A stretch of 32,717 nt of DNA from Clostridia bacterium (GTDB lineage Bacteria > Bacillota > Clostridia > Oscillospirales > CAG-382): positions 1 to 32,717 of the forward strand of contig JAFOBR010000006.1 of the NCBI GenBank assembly GCA_017381715.1, in the 5' to 3' direction. Below, one piece after another: positions 7,021 through 15,500 of this stretch; position 1 is the first letter of the stretch; the number at the start of each line of letters is the position of its first letter. The notes under the pieces were generated by a model, which was not told the origin of the DNA, ran no database searches, and was given only the letters and a program-made list of their open reading frames with translations. Made by a program: the position numbers and the translations under genes.

Positions 7021-9443
7021 TCTTCTTCACCGGATTTGGAATTAAGTTTCATTTCCGCAAATTCTTCGGGAGTAATTAAGATAGCGCGTTTTTTTGTGGT
7101 GGGATCGAATTCGCCTATAACGCCGCTTCTTTCCAGCTTGTCTACAATTCTGGCGGCTTTTGCATAGCCGAGAGAAAGTCTTCGCTGGAGCAGGGAAGTG
7201 GATATGGTACCGTATTCAAGCGCCACTTCAATAGCTTTTATCTTGATAGGATCGTCCTTATCGTCGTCTTCAGCGCCGCTCTCATCTTCAACAGCGACCT
7301 TCTTTTTCTTCACACCGCACATTTTTGCTTCTTGCTCGATCTTTTCCATAACGGCTTCATCATAAGCAACGTTGGCGGCGGATTTAATAAACTGCGTAAC
7401 AGCGGTAACTTCCTTTTTACCGTCAACGAACGCGCCCTGAACACGCAAGGGCTTAATTGCGCTTACGGGTGCATAAAGCATATCACCCTTACCCAACAGA
7501 CGTTCAGCACCGCTTTGACCCAATATAATATCGGAATCCACGCGGGAAACAACGGTAAATGCAATACGGGAGGGGATGTTTGCTTTAATAAGGCCGGTAA
7601 TAACGTCTGTGGAGGGACGCTGTGTACCGATAACCAGATGCATACCTGCTGCACGTGCTTTTTGGGCAAGACGGCAGATAGAGGTTTCAACGTCATCGGG
7701 TGCGGTCATCATAAGGTCGGCAAGCTCGTCGATAACGATAACCACATCGGGCATATATTCTTTTTCGGGGTCGCCTGCAATAGCTTCGTTATATTCTCGG
7801 GAATCTCTTGCGCTTACGTCCTGGATACGCTCAAAACGTCTTTCCATTTCCATAACAGCCCAGTTAAGGGTGCCTGCCGCCTTTTTGGGCTCGGTAACTA
7901 CGGGCACCAGCAGGTGGGGCAGACCGTTATAATCGGAAAGCTCAAGCTTTTTGGGGTCTATAAGTATAAGCTTTACTTCTTCGGGACGGGCCTTGTATAG
8001 CAGAGAAATAATAAGTGAGTTAAGACATACCGATTTACCCTGACCGGTAGCGCCTGCAATAAGCAGGTGAGGCATCTTTTTAATATCAAGGAATACGGGG
8101 TTTCCTGCAATATCTTTACCGAGGCAGGTAAGCAATTTGTCTGTGGAATCGCGGAATGTGGGGGTAGCGATAAGATCGTGAAGTCTTACTATGGAGGATC
8201 TTCTGTTAGGAACCTCAACACCCACAGCGCCCTTTCCGGGAATAGGCTCAACTCTTACGCTGGAGGCGGAAAGGTGCAATGCAATATCTTCGGAAAGATT
8301 GATTATCTGCTTAACCTTTACACCAATCTCGGGCTGTAATTCAAAACGGGTTACGGTAGGACCGCAGCTTGTGTTAACTATCTTTGCACGGGCGCCAAAG
8401 CTTTCAAGGGTTTCTATAAGCTTTTGTCCCGTAGCCCGTATATCCGCTTGGGTGAATCCGCCGTCGGTTTCGTTGCCCTCAATAAGCAAGGAAAGTGGCG
8501 GGAATACGTAAGGCGCTTCGGGAACTTCCACGTCTTCGGTTTCAAGAATGGGTTCTTCGTCTTCAAGACTTTCAATATCGTCCGCAACGGGTTCGTCCTC
8601 CGCTTCGGCTTCGGGCGCGGGCACTTCTTCGGCAACCGCTTCAATAACTTCTTCAGCAGATACTTCGGGTTCCGAAACGGGAACATCTTGTTCTTTTGCC
8701 TTTTCGTCCCAAGGGTCTTCACGGTTTATCTCGTGCTTTTCCTCCGGTGCGGCTTTTGATTCGATATCATCCATCACGGGAAGATCGAATTTACGCTGAC
8801 CGTCATCCTCAACGATAGGTGCAGGCGCTTTTACGGGCTTTGCTTTAACCTCTTTAACCTTGGGTGCTTTTTCCTTGTGTTCGCACTGTACAGCGGAATA
8901 ATCTGCTTCTTTAAAGAATTTGATTATATTTCTTACAACCGCATCGGGTGTGCTGCCGCACAGAAGTATAAGAGAAACCGCAAAGAATATAACTGCCAAT
9001 ACCCAGGTTGCAACGGTGCCTATTGCTTTCTCTGTAAGCAGGTCGGTAAACCAATTAAAAATAACGCCGGATTCATATTTTGCAAGTCTTATAACCATAA
9101 GCAGGGTAAGCAGGTTTACCGAATACAGTATGGATTTAAGAGGCAGGGCGTTTTTCTCTCTGTCGCTTTTCCACATAAAAGAAAGAGCAAACATATATAT
9201 GGGTAAAAAGTATTTGCCTTTTCCTACCATCCAATCAAGAGCTGAATTTACCCAAGAGCCTACCGCTTTTGTATCAAAAAAGAAGGTAAGGGTAATAAAC
9301 AGCGCGGCGATGAATATTATATAAGGAGCAATATATACTGTCTTTTTTTGTTTTTCAACGTTTTTCGTCTGTTTATACGATTTGTTCTGATTTGGCTTTG
9401 CCGCTTTCTTTACGGGTGTGCTTTTTTTATTTTTTGTTGCCAT
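7017..9443 (-). CDS. ftsK: FtsK/SpoIIIE-type DNA translocase
   Basis: An 808-residue ATP-driven DNA pump that moves chromosome ends through the division septum or, as SpoIIIE, into the forespore. A basic N-terminus is followed by about four membrane segments (residues 40-165), then an acidic Glu/Pro/Val-rich linker (roughly 190-310). The RecA-like motor has Walker A GATGQGKS with Lys470 and Walker B VVIVIDELAD. The C-terminal gamma winged helix (YGTISTSLLQRRLSLGYAKA region) reads orienting DNA motifs. Length fits the Gram-positive SpoIIIE/SftA class. ATG at 9443 with AAGGA upstream, 27 bases after the uppP stop, so it is probably transcribed from the uppP promoter. The sequence does not decide between a vegetative and a sporulation role. 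Confidence 0.96.
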   Translation of the reverse strand: MATKNKKSTPVKKAAKPNQNKSYKQTKNVEKQKKTVYIAPYIIFIAALFITLTFFFDTKAVGSWVNSALDWMVGKGKYFLPIYMFALSFMWKSDREKNALPLKSILYSVNLLTLLMVIRLAKYESGVIFNWFTDLLTEKAIGTVATWVLAVIFFAVSLILLCGSTPDAVVRNIIKFFKEADYSAVQCEHKEKAPKVKEVKAKPVKAPAPIVEDDGQRKFDLPVMDDIESKAAPEEKHEINREDPWDEKAKEQDVPVSEPEVSAEEVIEAVAEEVPAPEAEAEDEPVADDIESLEDEEPILETEDVEVPEAPYVFPPLSLLIEGNETDGGFTQADIRATGQKLIETLESFGARAKIVNTSCGPTVTRFELQPEIGVKVKQIINLSEDIALHLSASSVRVEPIPGKGAVGVEVPNRRSSIVRLHDLIATPTFRDSTDKLLTCLGKDIAGNPVFLDIKKMPHLLIAGATGQGKSVCLNSLIISLLYKARPEEVKLILIDPKKLELSDYNGLPHLLVPVVTEPKKAAGTLNWAVMEMERRFERIQDVSARDSREYNEAIAGDPEKEYMPDVVIVIDELADLMMTAPDDVETSICRLAQKARAAGMHLVIGTQRPSTDVITGLIKANIPSRIAFTVVSRVDSDIILGQSGAERLLGKGDMLYAPVSAIKPLRVQGAFVDGKKEVTAVTQFIKSAANVAYDEAVMEKIEQEAKMCGVKKKKVAVEDESGAEDDDKDDPIKIKAIEVALEYGTISTSLLQRRLSLGYAKAARIVDKLERSGVIGEFDPTTKKRAILITPEEFAEMKLNSKSGEEE

Positions 9444-9470
9444 TTTATTTATAGTTCCTTAAAAAATATA

Positions 9471-10310
9471 TTATATAATAATGTCTGCGATTATTGCAAA
9501 TATTCCCACCGCAATGCAATAGAGTGAAAAGTATGAAAAGCCTTTGTTTTTTGCAATATACTGCAAAAGCTTGATTGCGCCGAATCCGCTTACCGCCGCA
9601 ACTATGGCGCCGATAATAAACGGAAGTGCGTTTTCCGCGGGGATACCGTTTTTAAAGAAATCCGGAAGCTCAAGTATGCTTGCGCCGAGTATGGCGGGTA
9701 TGGACATGAGGAAGGAAAGCTTAACTGCGTCTTTTCTGTTGAATCCCCCCAGCAGCGAACCGGTTATTGTGATTCCGCTTCGCGATATGCCGGGAAGCAG
9801 ACCGAACACCTGAGCAACTCCGGGGTAAAAGGCTTTTACGGGATTTGCTTTTGCAACAGAAAATTTGTTGCTTGCAAGCTTATCGGAAATAAACAATACC
9901 AAACCGTTTATAATAAGCAGCAATCCTATTGCCCAACTTACGGAAGATACTGCCTCCAGCCAATCCTTAATAAGTATTGCGGGAATGAGAGGGAGTGTGG
10001 CAAAAACAAGCATTACACAAAGCTTTTCGCCGTAATTCAGCTTTTTTAAATTCAATTTTCTTTTGAACAATTTAAAGAGTAAAGAGAAAAAGCCTTTGAT
10101 AACCAGCCATACGTCCTTACGGTAAACGGTGCAGACCGCCGCAAGCGTTGCCAGGTGAAGCAACACGTTGAAGGCAAGATATTCGTTCCCCTCTGTATTG
10201 GCGGCACCGAAGAGATTTTGTGCTAAAGCAAGATGTCCGCTGGAGGAAATGGGAAGAAATTCCGCAATACCTTGTAACAGACCGTAAAGGATACCTTCAA
10301 AAATGCTCAT
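9471..10310 (-). CDS. uppP: Undecaprenyl-diphosphatase (UppP/BacA)
   Basis: A 279-residue multi-pass membrane enzyme that removes a phosphate from undecaprenyl diphosphate, regenerating the lipid carrier for peptidoglycan and wall polymers; extra copies give bacitracin tolerance. The N-terminal motif QGIAEFLPISSSGH and the later PGISRSGIT motif are the two active-site regions of the family, and the length is standard. ATG at 10310 with AGGATC upstream and a perfect-consensus promoter at 10346-10374. It is the first gene of a probable uppP-ftsK-lipoprotein transcript. Confidence 0.97.
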   Translation of the reverse strand: MSIFEGILYGLLQGIAEFLPISSSGHLALAQNLFGAANTEGNEYLAFNVLLHLATLAAVCTVYRKDVWLVIKGFFSLLFKLFKRKLNLKKLNYGEKLCVMLVFATLPLIPAILIKDWLEAVSSVSWAIGLLLIINGLVLFISDKLASNKFSVAKANPVKAFYPGVAQVFGLLPGISRSGITITGSLLGGFNRKDAVKLSFLMSIPAILGASILELPDFFKNGIPAENALPFIIGAIVAAVSGFGAIKLLQYIAKNKGFSYFSLYCIAVGIFAIIADIII

Positions 10311-10345
10311 TGTAGATCCTCATAAGTATACATAATATTATATTT

Positions 10346-10374
10346 ATTATAAGATATTTAAGTATAAATGTCAA
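10346..10374 (-). promoter_or_regulatory. Consensus sigma-A promoter of the uppP operon
   Basis: On the minus strand, TTGACA (10369-10374), a 17-bp spacer, TATAAT (10346-10351): an exact match to both consensus boxes. Confidence 0.88.
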
Positions 10375-10399
10375 TATTACCTTGAAAGTATAATTATAT

Positions 10400-10428
10400 T
10401 TGACAAAACAAAATAATTGTATTATAAT
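10400..10428 (+). promoter_or_regulatory. Consensus sigma-A promoter of the LCP-like gene
   Basis: TTGACA (10400-10405), a 17-bp spacer, TATAAT (10423-10428). Exact consensus, back to back with the uppP promoter. Confidence 0.88.
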
Positions 10429-10451
10429 GTATTTGGAAAGGAGTGGAGATT

Positions 10452-11390
10452 TTGTCTACCGCTATCAGAAATTTCTTGATTGTATTTTTGCTTTTTTTGG
10501 TTATATTCGGTTTGGTGGCCTGGAAGGTCGCTGTGCCCTACATAGATGAGGTCCTTTTGGGTGAATCCAATAAAGGAACGGACGTAGAGGTTTCTCAGGT
10601 TATCGAAGAATCGGAAACTTCAGGCGATTCGGTTGAAACCGGCAGAAACAGAAAGCTTTCCTTGGCATTCATCGGTATGGCGAACAAAGAGCACGTTGCC
10701 AGTATTTTCTTTGTTCGTATAGATGAAGAAAAGGGAATATATCTCACCGCCTCTATCCCTTATGATGCTCCTGTGGCGAACGGCGGAAAATCCGCACCGC
10801 TTTATTCATATCTGTATATGAGAACCCCCGAGGATATTATGAACACAGTTCCGTATCTCGTGGGCTACGATATAGATTATTACGCTGCCTTTGATTACAG
10901 CGGATTATATGAAGTAGTAAAAGAGCTGGGGACCGTAACCGTATCTCTGCCTACCGCCATCAAGGTGTATAACCCCGATTTTATGGACGAGATTCAGGAT
11001 TATCTTGATAAAGACGAGCCCGTTCCCGACGCTTATTGTGATATATACGGCCCCGGTGATGCAAATATAAGCCACGAGGTTTTGAGCATGATCTGGGATT
11101 ATAATCCCGAAAACAACGAAAACGATTATACCATTAAAAACAGCCTTTACGAATCCGTATTTTTGGCATTAACGAAAAAAACCTCTCTTGCAACCAATTC
11201 CGAAAAGTATCTGGAAATTATGAACAACGCCATGTCCACTACCATGGGCACAGAAGCCTTTGAGGAATACGGTGATATAATGTTTGCAAACGGTTATCTG
11301 TTCAAGGGTAACGGCAGCAAGAGTATAGTTTATAACCAAACCTTCTCTAAAATGATCGTTAAGATCAGAGAAGCTATGGGAGAATATTAA
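10452..11390 (+). CDS. LytR-CpsA-Psr (LCP)-like membrane protein lacking the catalytic Arg
   Basis: A 312-residue protein with one N-terminal membrane segment (about residues 8-30), a Glu/Ser linker, and a domain laid out like LCP ligases: a hydrophobic strand, a 'SIP-x-D' motif, then the D-Y-x-A-F-D-Y-S-G-L and ELGTVTVSLP region that mimics the 'gf..lvdalGGV.v.v' core. LCP enzymes attach wall teichoic acid or capsule to peptidoglycan. The Arg normally found in the IPRD motif is replaced by Tyr104 (IPYD), so it may be non-catalytic or bind another ligand. Start: the frame opens at a GTG at 10443, but that GTG is part of the AAAGGAG ribosome site; TTG at 10452, eight bases after it, is the better start. 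No terminator is clear after the stop. Confidence 0.68.
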   Translation: MSTAIRNFLIVFLLFLVIFGLVAWKVAVPYIDEVLLGESNKGTDVEVSQVIEESETSGDSVETGRNRKLSLAFIGMANKEHVASIFFVRIDEEKGIYLTASIPYDAPVANGGKSAPLYSYLYMRTPEDIMNTVPYLVGYDIDYYAAFDYSGLYEVVKELGTVTVSLPTAIKVYNPDFMDEIQDYLDKDEPVPDAYCDIYGPGDANISHEVLSMIWDYNPENNENDYTIKNSLYESVFLALTKKTSLATNSEKYLEIMNNAMSTTMGTEAFEEYGDIMFANGYLFKGNGSKSIVYNQTFSKMIVKIREAMGEY

Positions 11391-11417
11391 AAATACTTTA
11401 ATAAATAGCAGAAAGAC

Positions 11418-11446
11418 TTGAAAAACATATTTTTCTGTGTTATTAT
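11418..11446 (+). promoter_or_regulatory. Sigma-A promoter of the ferredoxin gene
   Basis: TTGAAA (11418-11423), a 17-bp spacer, TATTAT (11441-11446), followed by a short leader and the GGAGG site at 11466-11470. Confidence 0.78.
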
Positions 11447-11478
11447 AGGTTTGTAAATTATAATTGGAGGTGTCCGAT

Positions 11479-11652
11479 ATGGCATATAAGGTAAACAAAG
11501 ACGAATGCATCGGCTGCGGCGCTTGCGCAGAGCAGTGCCCCATGGCAGCAATCGTAATTGACGACGAGGGCAAGGCAGACATAAATGCAGATACCTGCGT
11601 TGATTGCGGCGCTTGTGCCGGTACATGTCCTGTACAGGCTATTGCCGAATAA
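11479..11652 (+). CDS. 2[4Fe-4S] ferredoxin, clostridial type
   Basis: A 57-residue small electron carrier with two cysteine motifs, CIGCGACAEQCP and CVDCGACAGTCP, each CxxCxxCxxxCP. These bind two 4Fe-4S clusters, the standard low-potential ferredoxin of anaerobes that serves pyruvate:ferredoxin oxidoreductase and hydrogenases. An in-frame TTG at 11464 overlaps the ribosome site; ATG at 11479, eight bases after GGAGG, is the start. It has its own promoter and a hairpin after the stop. High expression is likely from the strong signals. Confidence 0.97.
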   Translation: MAYKVNKDECIGCGACAEQCPMAAIVIDDEGKADINADTCVDCGACAGTCPVQAIAE

Positions 11653-11669
11653 TCTGTAACAGACGAGAG

Positions 11670-11691
11670 TGCGCCCTCATTCGGGGGCGCA
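11670..11691 (+). terminator. Hairpin after the ferredoxin gene, weak terminator
   Basis: TGCGCCC (11670-11676) pairs with GGGCGCA (11685-11691). The T-rich tail is broken (TTATTCATCTTTATT), so termination is probably partial and some read-through into the methyltransferase gene is expected. Confidence 0.6.
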
Positions 11692-11763
11692 TTATTCATC
11701 TTTATTGTCAAAGCCCTCAAAAAACCGTAACACTTCTTGCGGTATGGAAAGCGGAGCAATATT

Positions 11764-12483
11764 ATGGAAATGATAATCACAAGGGTTAATAAATCAATAG
11801 TTCTTTCCGAATATACAGACGGTATCCGCTTCGGGACGGACGCTTTGCTGCTTGCGGATTTTGTAAACAGCAGAGGCAGGTGCCTCGATCTTGGTGCAGG
11901 CAGCGGAATTATCGGTCTTTTGCTGTTGGCTTCAAAAAAAGCTATTGGCGTAGACGGAGTGGAGATACAAAAGCAATACGTTTCTCTTGCCGCGCAAAAC
12001 GCGCTTTCCAACGGATTTTCCGAAAGCTACAACGCCGTTGAGCGTGATATAACCCATATTAAAGAATTTCCTGCCGGAGTTTATGATTATTGTGTTTCAA
12101 ATCCTCCCTATCTTAAGGCGTCAAGTGGATTTGATAACCTTTCGGAAGCCTTGAATATTGCACGGCGCGAGGTCTTGTGTACTATCGATTCAGTCTGTGC
12201 CGCCGCATCCAGAAGTGTTAAAAGCGGCGGAAACGTATATATGGTTTATCGGGCAGACCGTTTGGATTCCTTGTTGTTTTCTTTAAAAAAGCATTCACTT
12301 CAACCCAAGCGTTTGAGGGTTATTTGCCCTTCTGCAGAGAAAAAGCCTTCTCTGGTTTTGGTAGATGCAAAAAAAGACGCCGCAGAAGGAATGGTTTTTG
12401 AAAACGTGTTTTATATATATAAAGATAATCTTCATACCGAATATTCGGATGAAATGAAAAAAATATACAGCGATTTTGCTTGA
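11764..12483 (+). CDS. TrmN6-like N6-adenine methyltransferase, tRNA1(Val)-type
   Basis: A 239-residue class I SAM methyltransferase. The N-terminal TDGIRFGTDALLLADF segment is characteristic of the YfiC/TrmN6 group. Motif I follows as LDLGAGSGIIGLLL, and the catalytic NPPY motif starts at Asn113, which marks amino-methylation of adenine. Family members methylate A37 of tRNA-Val1; Firmicutes homologues are related but less studied. The frame extends to a TTG at 11737, but ATG 11764 sits seven bases after GGAG and is preferred. There is no convincing promoter directly before it, so it is likely fed by ferredoxin read-through. The 31-base gap to the protease suggests co-transcription. Confidence 0.87.
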   Translation: MEMIITRVNKSIVLSEYTDGIRFGTDALLLADFVNSRGRCLDLGAGSGIIGLLLLASKKAIGVDGVEIQKQYVSLAAQNALSNGFSESYNAVERDITHIKEFPAGVYDYCVSNPPYLKASSGFDNLSEALNIARREVLCTIDSVCAAASRSVKSGGNVYMVYRADRLDSLLFSLKKHSLQPKRLRVICPSAEKKPSLVLVDAKKDAAEGMVFENVFYIYKDNLHTEYSDEMKKIYSDFA

Positions 12484-12514
12484 TCTCTTACAAACTTATT
12501 TGGTGAATATTTAA

Positions 12515-15500
12515 ATGTTTAAGCGTTTATTCTCTTTCATACTGTCGTTATGTTTGTTGCTCGCCGCCGCTTCGGAGGGGGGCTTTGCAGGTTTTACCTG
12601 CTTTGACAGTTATGCAAAAGAGAATGGCGCTTTTTCCCGTTATATAGTAACATTTACTCACGATGCGGACGTAGACAGTCTCCTTGAAGGTTACGAATAC
12701 AAGCGGTTGTCCAACAGCGAAAAGGTATATCTTGTAACGGCAGATGACATTTCATTTCTTTCCCGCTACACGGTTTCCGCAGAAAAAGAGCTGCCCCGCG
12801 ATCTGCTTGATCTTTCTCGGGACAGCGGGTGGATGGATATGTGCGCGGTCGGTGAAGCGTTTAAACTTTCATCCGATTTAAGCGATATTGTGATCGCGGT
12901 TCTGGATACGGGTATAGAGCGCAGTCATCCCGAATTCAAAAACGTTGTAATTACCGAAGGCTATGATGCCACTATCGGCAAAAATGGAGTTTATGCGGAT
13001 ACGGAGGGACACGGCACCGCAGTTGCGGGTATTATTTCCGTTGTTGCCAAGGGTGCAAAGATATATCCCGTAAAGGTGTCCTCCGGCGGAATGGTATATT
13101 CCTCCGCCTTGGTAGAGGGAATTTACAACGCCGTGGATAACGGTGCAGACATAATAAATATTTCTTTGGGCGGATATTCTTATTCCGTAAGCGAGCAAAA
13201 CGCGGTTAATTACGCCGTTTCCAAAGGCTGTATAGTTATTGCCGCCGCCGGTAACGACGGCGCCGATGCTTCTCTTGCGGGAAAATATTTTTATCCCGCT
13301 TCTTATGATGGGGTTATTTCCGTCGCTTCCGTGGATAAAGACGGCGTGCCCACCCACTTTTCTCAGTACAATGATAAAATTACCGTCGCCGCACCCGGCG
13401 CCGATATAACGGTGTGCCATCCCATAGAAGGTTATACCGTAAGCTCGGGCACCAGTCTGTCTTCAGCTATTGTAAGCGGTATTGCGGCGCTTGCTCATTC
13501 GGCGGCAGGCGAGCTTGACGGTGAGCAATTCAAATACCTGCTTATGTCCGTTTTGGGCACCAAGCATTCTCCTTACACGGGATACGGTATAATTAATGCC
13601 GAAGATATTGTTAAAGCATCCGTTGAACCCATAATTACAGGTATATATAAAGGTGCGGTGCTTACCGAGCCTACTCGAATCTTCTTTAACAAAGGCAACG
13701 CAAAGCTTAACGGAAAAGCCTTTAATTCGGGGGATACGGTAAAAGAAGAGGGACAGCACGTTTTTTCTCTCACTTTTGAAGATAAGACTATAAACATCTC
13801 TTTTACCGTAAAATACGGAAACCTTGATTATTCGGTTACCGAAAACAGTATCGTATTTAATGAAGGCTTCGGTTATCTGGACGGTTTGCCTTATGAATCG
13901 GGCACCGCAATACCCGCAGGGTATCACAGATTTGTTATTAAAAACGAGTTTTCATCCCTTTCCGCTACCGTGAATATAGGCGGTGCGGGATATATACGGG
14001 GTGTTGAAAACGGCGAAACTTATTCCACCGCCGTAGCAGTTACCGCTTACGGAGCAGGTACTTTTGCTGTAAACGGCACAGAGTTTTTCGGTACAAAGGT
14101 GCTTAGCGACGGTGAATATACCGTAACTGTTACAGATAATTCCGGCGCTTTGGTATATTCCTGTTCTTTTGCAGTAAAAACAGAAACGAAGATCCATACA
14201 GGGTTCGGGTACGAAAACGTTATTTTCGCTGACCGTGAGCAGGGATTTCTTCTTGCCGCGGATAACAGTTCATTTGGCTTCCGTGTGTACGATATTTCAA
14301 ATCTTTCCGCCCCTTTGCGCACATTCAAAACCTCTGAAAAGGTTGTGGGATTTGAAGTCGACGATAAACTTTTATACGTTATACTTGAAGGCGGTGTTTA
14401 TTCCACATCCCGCGCATCCCTTAAGGACAGTTTGGCTCCGAGCCTTGAAAAAGAGGAAGGATATATTCCTTTTGGCGGATTTACTTTTGAACAAAACACT
14501 CTCCTTTTTGGCGGACGTAAAGTTTTGACCACTCCTTACGGCAATATTTTGGATGTAAACGACGACGTTGTGTTTACATCTATGGGCTGTGTTGACATTT
14601 TAAGCGGCAGGTTGATATACGCATTTTGCGATACCGCTTTGTCCGTTACAGACGGCTATATTCTGTTTGAAAATATAGGATTGGTTGAATTTTCGGATAT
14701 TGACCAAATAGCTTTCGGCGGTGAAGCTTCCGAAATAGGCTACAGCGCATTATTTAATGATTATACTACCTTTGCATGTTTGAATATAAAGCCTGAGCAA
14801 ACGGCCTTCGACTCTTCCTCCGGTAAGATTTTTATGCTTTCCGGCGGTGTTGTTCATTATACCGATTCCGCTTTTATCTCATCCGGCAGGCTTTCGTTTA
14901 CAGATATCCCCTTGTATATTACGGCAGGAGGAGGGGCTGTTGCAGTCTTCTTTGAGGATAACTGTTGTATAGTCGATTCAAACACCTTGGAAATAATATC
15001 TTATTACGATATTCCTTGTCCCGAAAAAGCGGTTATAAGCTATAACGGACTTGCGGCGTTTAAACAAAACGAGCTTATATTTGTTTCCGAAAGCGGAGTT
15101 TCAAGAGTTTCCGATATCTCGGTTTCGGATATTGCGGTTGCGTTTGAAAAAGTGTTCGTTGCAAATTCGCAAGGAATCGGTATTTTTGATATTACAGGAA
15201 AGTATCTTGGCAGTATCGGTTCAGGCGATACCGAAAAGGTATATACAGACGGAGTTTATATAACATCGAGAGATACGGTGTATCTCGTTGCGGACGGAAA
15301 AGAATACGCCAGAATTCCTTTCGAGATCCGTGCCGTAATGAACGGTCTTGTTTTTACCGCACGTGGTGTTTATACTCCGGAAGGAGAACTTGTTTCGGAT
15401 TACGCCTTTGAGGGTATTTTCGCAGACGGATATTGCATTACGGCTTCGGGTGCTTGTATAACCGTCCATGGCGCTTCCTTTGCGGGAACGATTCCCCAAA

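Noticed and set aside
11701..11763. A separate promoter for the TrmN6-like gene (TTGTCA at 11705-11710)
   Set aside because: The box 17 bases downstream reads TAACAC, a poor -10, so it was not annotated.
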